The notes under the pieces: model-generated
What the model saw: the letters and a program-made list of their open reading frames with translations, nothing else
What the model was told of the DNA's origin: nothing
Databases searched by the model: none
Made by a program: the position numbers and the translations under genes
Shown: piece by piece, positions 60,058 through 64,000 of the stretch
Position numbering within the stretch: position 1 is the first letter of the stretch
Layout: every line of letters begins with the position of its first letter
Assembly: GCF_000739015.1 (NCBI RefSeq)
Contig: NZ_JPUG01000079.1
Location: forward strand, 53,196 to 117,195
DNA from: Microvirga sp. BSC39
GTDB lineage: Bacteria; Pseudomonadota; Alphaproteobacteria; Rhizobiales; Beijerinckiaceae
Direction: 5' to 3'
DNA: 64,000 nucleotides

Positions 60058-63009
60058 GTGCCGGATGCGAAAGAAACCCTTCTCAGCCGCTTGAGCCAGG
60101 CCCCCGTCGTAGACGATCAGAAGCGAGCAAAGGCGCAGCTGAAGGATTTCGTTGACCGGGTACGCGACGAGCCGGAGGCGGCTGTCCTCCTGGAGCATCT
60201 GGACGAGGGCCCCTTCCGTGATCTCCTCCTGGGTCTTGCCGATCACTCGCCGTTTCTCTGGCAACTGATCGTCAACGATCCCGCACGCGTCGCAAGGCTT
60301 GCCTTCTCGGCGCCGGAGGAGGCGCATCGGGCGATCGTCGAGAGCCAGTCCAGGCTGTTCCGCGACCTGCGCACCGGCACGATCACGCGCGACGATGCCG
60401 TGCGCGCTTTCCGACAGAACCGCAATGCTCACGCGCTTCTCGTGGCGATAGCCGACATCGGCGGGCTCTGGGGCACTGAAGAGGTGACGCAGGCGCTCTC
60501 CGATTTCGCCGACGCGTCTGTTGCCGGCGGCGTCAGTCTCGTTCTCACCGAGATGGCGGATCTCGGGCGGGTCAATCTCGTAAACCCGGACAATCCAGGC
60601 GAAGGCTCGGGCTTCACCGTGCTGGCGCTGGGCAAGCACGGGGCAGGGGAGCTCAACTACTCAAGCGACATCGATCTCGTGATCTTCTTTGATCCGGAAA
60701 CACAGGCTCTGCGCGATCCGTCCGAGGCGGCGACGATCTACACCCGCATTGCGCAGCAACTCGCCAAGCTGCTGCAGGAGCGCACGGCCGACGGTTATGT
60801 GCATCGTGTCGACTATCGCCTGCGTCCCGATCCGGGCTCGACGCCGACGGCCGTGTCGCTGTCCTCGGCCTATGTCTATTACGAGACGGTGGGGCAGAAC
60901 TGGGAACGCGCGGCCTTCATCAAGGCGCGGCCCATCGCCGGCGACCTGACGCTCGGCGAAAACTTCCTCAAGGAGCTGCGTCCCTTCATCTGGCGCAAGT
61001 ATTTCGACTTCGCCTCCATTGCCGACGTGCACGCCATGAAGCGGCAGATCCATGCGGTGCGCGGTCACGATCAAATCGCGGTCGTAGGCCACGACATCAA
61101 ACTCGGACGCGGCGGCATTCGCGAGATCGAGTTCTTCGTGCAGACGCAGCAGCTCGTGTTCGGCGGGCGCCGCCCGGGATTGCGCGGACGCCGTACCCTC
61201 GACATGTTGAAGGCTCTTCATGACGAGGGCTGGATCACCGCCCATGCACGCGACGAACTCTCGGATGCCTACCGGTTCCTGCGCACCATCGAGCACCGGC
61301 TGCAGATGGTGGCCGACGAGCAGACGCAGCGCCTGCCCTCCGACGAGGGGCAGTTGAAGCGCTTCGCGAAGTTCTGCGGCTATCCCAACCTGAAAGCCTT
61401 CTCCAAAGCTCTCACGGATCAGGCGAAGACCGTGCAGGGGCATTATGCTCTTCTGTTCGAGGAAGGCCCCGAGCTCGCGTCCGACGTGGGCAGCCTCGTC
61501 TTCACCGGTTCGGACAACGATCCCGATACGCTCGCGACCCTGCAGCGCATGGGCTTCCACGAGCCCGAGCGCGCGGCCGAGACGGTGCGCGGCTGGCACT
61601 TCGGCCGGCGTCCCGCGATCCAGAGCGCCCGCGCCCGCGAGGTGCTGACCGAGCTTACGCCGGCGCTGTTGTCCGCGCTCGGCGGCACCGCTGATCCCGA
61701 CGGTGCATTGGCTGCCCTGGATCGCGCCTTCGGGCGCATGCCGGCCGCCGTCGAACTCCTCACCATCCTGCAATCCCACGACCGCCTGCGGCTTCTCTTC
61801 GCGGATCTTCTCGGCACCGCGCCGCGCTTAGCCGATACGGTCGCGCAGTCGCCGCATGTGCTCGATGCCCTGATCGATCCCGCCTTCGGCACGCCCACCA
61901 CGGACGATGAGACCATCGAAGCCCAGGTGCGTCAGCTCATCGGGCCGCCGCGCGACTTCGAGGATTTTCTCGACCGCGTGCGCGATGCGGCCCGCCAGAT
62001 GCGCTTCGTCACCAGCGCACGCCTGCTCTCCGGCGTCATCTCTCCAACGCAGATCGGTGAGGCCTACGCGGCTATCGCCCGCGCCGTTATCCGTGCTTCC
62101 TTCGACGAGGTGCGCCGCGCCTTTGAGGCCGAGCACGGCACCCTGCCGGGTTCACGCATTGCGATCCTGGGACTCGGACGTCTCGGCAGCCGCGAGCTGA
62201 CGGCAGGCTCCGATCTCGACCTCGTGGTGATCTACGACTTCGACGAGAATGCCCGCGAGAGCACCGGCCCGCGCAGCCTAGATGCGGTGGTCTATTACAC
62301 GCGCCTCACGCAGCGTCTGGTTTCAGCGCTGACGGTGCCGACCCGTCGCGGCCTCCTCTACGAGGTCGACCTGCGCCTGCGCCCGCAGGGCGGAAAAGGT
62401 CCCGTCGCGTCGCAGTTCAAGGGCTTCGTCAACTACCAGAAGACGGAGGCTGATCTCTGGGAGCACATGGCGCTCACCCGCGCCCGCGTGCTGGCAGGCG
62501 ACGACGCTTTCGGCGCGGAAGTCTCGCAAGCTATCAAGAACATCCTCACCACGAAGCGCGATCCGAAAAACGTCTTCAAGGAGGTCCGCACCATGCGCGA
62601 GCTGATCGCGCAGGAGAAGGGCGACAGCGATCCCTGGGACATGAAGCTCGCCCGCGGCGGCCTCACCGATCTCGACTTCATCGCGCAGGGCCTGGTGCTG
62701 GCCCATGCGCATGCTCACCTGTCGCTGGCCGGGTTGTCGACGGAGGTCACGTTCACCGAGGCTCCGGGTGCAGGCTTGTTATCCGCGGATGACGCAAGGA
62801 CACTCATCGAGGCGCACCGGCTCTTCAACGACATCTTCCAATGGCAGCGCCTGACCATCGAGGGCAAGTTCGATGCGGAGAAGGTGCCGTCCGTGATCCT
62901 CAAGCGCCTTGCCACCGTCGCCGGGCTGCCGAGCGCGAAGGTGCTGCTGGAGCATATGGGGGAAATGCGGGGGCGTGTACGGACGTGTTTGGATGCTTGG
63001 GGTTCCTGA
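60058..63009 (+). CDS. glnE: Glutamine synthetase adenylyltransferase/deadenylase
   Basis: A 983-aa (from GTG 60058) bifunctional enzyme. Two nucleotidyltransferase cores are visible: YSSDIDLVIFFDPE in the N-terminal half and AGSDLDLVVIYDFDEN in the C-terminal half, each followed by the GlnE segments VHRVDYRLRPDPGSTPTA and YEVDLRLRPQGGKGPVASQ. It adenylylates and de-adenylylates glutamine synthetase in response to PII. A TTG at 59998 would add 20 residues; neither start has an ideal ribosome site. Confidence 0.95.
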   Translation: MPDAKETLLSRLSQAPVVDDQKRAKAQLKDFVDRVRDEPEAAVLLEHLDEGPFRDLLLGLADHSPFLWQLIVNDPARVARLAFSAPEEAHRAIVESQSRLFRDLRTGTITRDDAVRAFRQNRNAHALLVAIADIGGLWGTEEVTQALSDFADASVAGGVSLVLTEMADLGRVNLVNPDNPGEGSGFTVLALGKHGAGELNYSSDIDLVIFFDPETQALRDPSEAATIYTRIAQQLAKLLQERTADGYVHRVDYRLRPDPGSTPTAVSLSSAYVYYETVGQNWERAAFIKARPIAGDLTLGENFLKELRPFIWRKYFDFASIADVHAMKRQIHAVRGHDQIAVVGHDIKLGRGGIREIEFFVQTQQLVFGGRRPGLRGRRTLDMLKALHDEGWITAHARDELSDAYRFLRTIEHRLQMVADEQTQRLPSDEGQLKRFAKFCGYPNLKAFSKALTDQAKTVQGHYALLFEEGPELASDVGSLVFTGSDNDPDTLATLQRMGFHEPERAAETVRGWHFGRRPAIQSARAREVLTELTPALLSALGGTADPDGALAALDRAFGRMPAAVELLTILQSHDRLRLLFADLLGTAPRLADTVAQSPHVLDALIDPAFGTPTTDDETIEAQVRQLIGPPRDFEDFLDRVRDAARQMRFVTSARLLSGVISPTQIGEAYAAIARAVIRASFDEVRRAFEAEHGTLPGSRIAILGLGRLGSRELTAGSDLDLVVIYDFDENARESTGPRSLDAVVYYTRLTQRLVSALTVPTRRGLLYEVDLRLRPQGGKGPVASQFKGFVNYQKTEADLWEHMALTRARVLAGDDAFGAEVSQAIKNILTTKRDPKNVFKEVRTMRELIAQEKGDSDPWDMKLARGGLTDLDFIAQGLVLAHAHAHLSLAGLSTEVTFTEAPGAGLLSADDARTLIEAHRLFNDIFQWQRLTIEGKFDAEKVPSVILKRLATVAGLPSAKVLLEHMGEMRGRVRTCLDAWGS

Positions 63010-63183
63010 AGCCCCGCATCGAAGAGTTGCATGCCTTATGGGCAAATATAAACTTAGCGTTACAAATCAAAGCTTTAGAGTCAGAGAATCTAATAATCCT
63101 ATATAACTTGAGAGTTACCCTCCTCTCTCAAATCTGCACGGAATGCGCCGAAATCAGTGCATGCCAGCTAGGTAGAGGCGAAT

Positions 63184-63777
63184 ATGTTTTCTCTTCAGAG
63201 TGAGTGGGAAAGATACGATTCCTGGTACGGCCGAAATGTCGCCCCCCGGCTCGTTAACGGTTCAGGCGGACCACAGATCGTAACGGATGAACCGGGCACT
63301 GGAGGCAGTGGCAGCGAGGGAAGCAGCGACAACGATCAGCCTGCAGCCGGCAGCACTGTCTATCGGCAAGTCATCAAGGATGCCGACGGAGATGGCGATA
63401 CAGAGGAAGTATGGGTCGCGGCAGTCGAATATACGTTGACGACAAATTCCGAAACGGGAACCAAGAAAATCGTCATCCTGTGGGCTGACGGGATCAGGGA
63501 AGAATCCGTGATCACTCGTGACGGGAGGGAAACCTGCACCAGCTCCTTGCCGGACGGTACTCGGGTGGTTGAAACCAGAGCGCCCAATGGTGCCCCAAGT
63601 TATGTTCAGTATGATGCTGAAGGTAATGCCCAAGTAATCTCAAATACAGATAGTGAAGGATTCGAGACAACAACGGAGTATGGCGACGGCTATGTTCGTG
63701 AGATGATATCTCAAGGCTCTAGCACTACTTTGGCAGGTAAGAGGAACCGGGCGAACCCCATCGACTTTTCTCGCTGA
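63184..63777 (+). CDS. Hypothetical protein of unusual composition
   Basis: A 197-aa acidic, Gly/Ser/Asp/Thr-rich protein. A low-complexity linker (GTGGSGSEGSSDNDQPAAG) precedes a beta-rich region with repeated short strands (YTLTTNSETGTKKIVILWADG, PDGTRVVETRAPNGAPSYVQYDAEGNAQV) that recall YD/RHS-like or VCBS-type repeats without proving them. Its lower GC and the ATG with no clear Shine-Dalgarno suggest acquired DNA. It lies just before an IS element; the 63010-63183 gap before it is AT-rich and shows nothing else. Confidence 0.55.
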   Translation: MFSLQSEWERYDSWYGRNVAPRLVNGSGGPQIVTDEPGTGGSGSEGSSDNDQPAAGSTVYRQVIKDADGDGDTEEVWVAAVEYTLTTNSETGTKKIVILWADGIREESVITRDGRETCTSSLPDGTRVVETRAPNGAPSYVQYDAEGNAQVISNTDSEGFETTTEYGDGYVREMISQGSSTTLAGKRNRANPIDFSR

Positions 63778-63800
63778 AGGATTTTGCGCGGGAGGTCGTC

Positions 63801-64000
63801 ATGAGCACCTCAGTGGCGTGGAAGCACGAACTTCAATCCTGGCTTGAACCCTTCCTCACCCACCTGCATCATCCAGCCCGCCGGCGCATGTGTCCGCTCT
63901 ATGTGGCTGGGCTGATTGGACCGGGTGAGCGCAAAAGCCTGCAGCCCATCGCGGCTCGGCTTGCTCCTGTCGGCTACGACCAGCTGCATCACTTCGTGTC
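63801..64000 (+). mobile_element. IS701-type transposase, 5' part (runs off the window)
   Basis: The first 66 codons are visible: FLTHLHHPARRRMCPLYVAGLIGPGERKS and ARLAPVGYDQLHHFV match the N-terminus of IS701-family DDE transposases (GGAGG is 6 bases before the ATG). The left end of the element must lie between 63750 and 63795; the terminal inverted repeat cannot be fixed without its other end. Confidence 0.85.

Overview
The window is GC-rich chromosomal DNA of an alphaproteobacterium, most likely Rhizobiales (Hyphomicrobiales) in or near Methylobacteriaceae (Microvirga-like). This is inferred from gene content only: a MucR/Ros regulator, two HWE-family histidine kinases, DUF2336/DUF1491/DUF6456 proteins, the cycHJKL-htrA-two-component-glnE block typical of rhizobia, a gene transfer agent (GTA) cluster and dense GC-rich intergenic palindromes.

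Layout. 1-28 kb holds ordinary chromosomal genes: a partial PAS/GAF/HWE kinase, oligopeptidase B, mucR, a divergent GlxA-type regulator/rhodanese pair, a DUF6456 protein, sufE, a peptidoglycan-binding protein plus DUF1491, an AhpD-like protein, DUF2336, and an operon of a class A penicillin-binding protein with DUF1214, DUF1254 and GNAT genes. Then come YcgN, a three-gene coiled-coil operon, an AI-2E-family permease, small envelope proteins, a TakP-like TRAP binding protein, a second HWE kinase and an EEP-family hydrolase.

28.2-49.8 kb is an RcGTA-type cluster in canonical order: TerS, TerL, portal, small head gene, prohead protease, capsid, connector, head closure, DUF3168, major tail protein, gp10 and rcc01693-like chaperones, tape measure, DUF2460, DUF2163, NlpC/P60, the 1285-aa baseplate/host-specificity protein, DUF2793 spike, GH108 endolysin and a holin-like protein. 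It differs from a tidy GTA in several ways. Two trypsin-like proteases, a YdcH protein and two small lipoprotein-like genes lie on the opposite strand inside it. The start of the tape-measure gene is duplicated as a truncated copy. The DUF2163 gene carries an in-frame amber codon. The rcc01693-like chaperone has no start codon upstream of its conserved N-terminus, which lies in the -1 frame of gp10 next to a perfect 12-bp stem. Several classes of palindromic repeats fill many of its gaps. It may be a decaying GTA or one with unusual expression control.

49.8-63 kb is envelope and respiration: a PepSY-like secreted protein with a FeuP/FeuQ-type two-component system, the cytochrome c haem-ligation operon cycHJKL (ccmI-E-F-H), a single-PDZ HtrA protease, a second OmpR/EnvZ-type pair and glnE. 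The right edge holds an unrecognised low-GC gene and the start of an IS701-type transposase. No tRNA, rRNA or CRISPR array was recognised.
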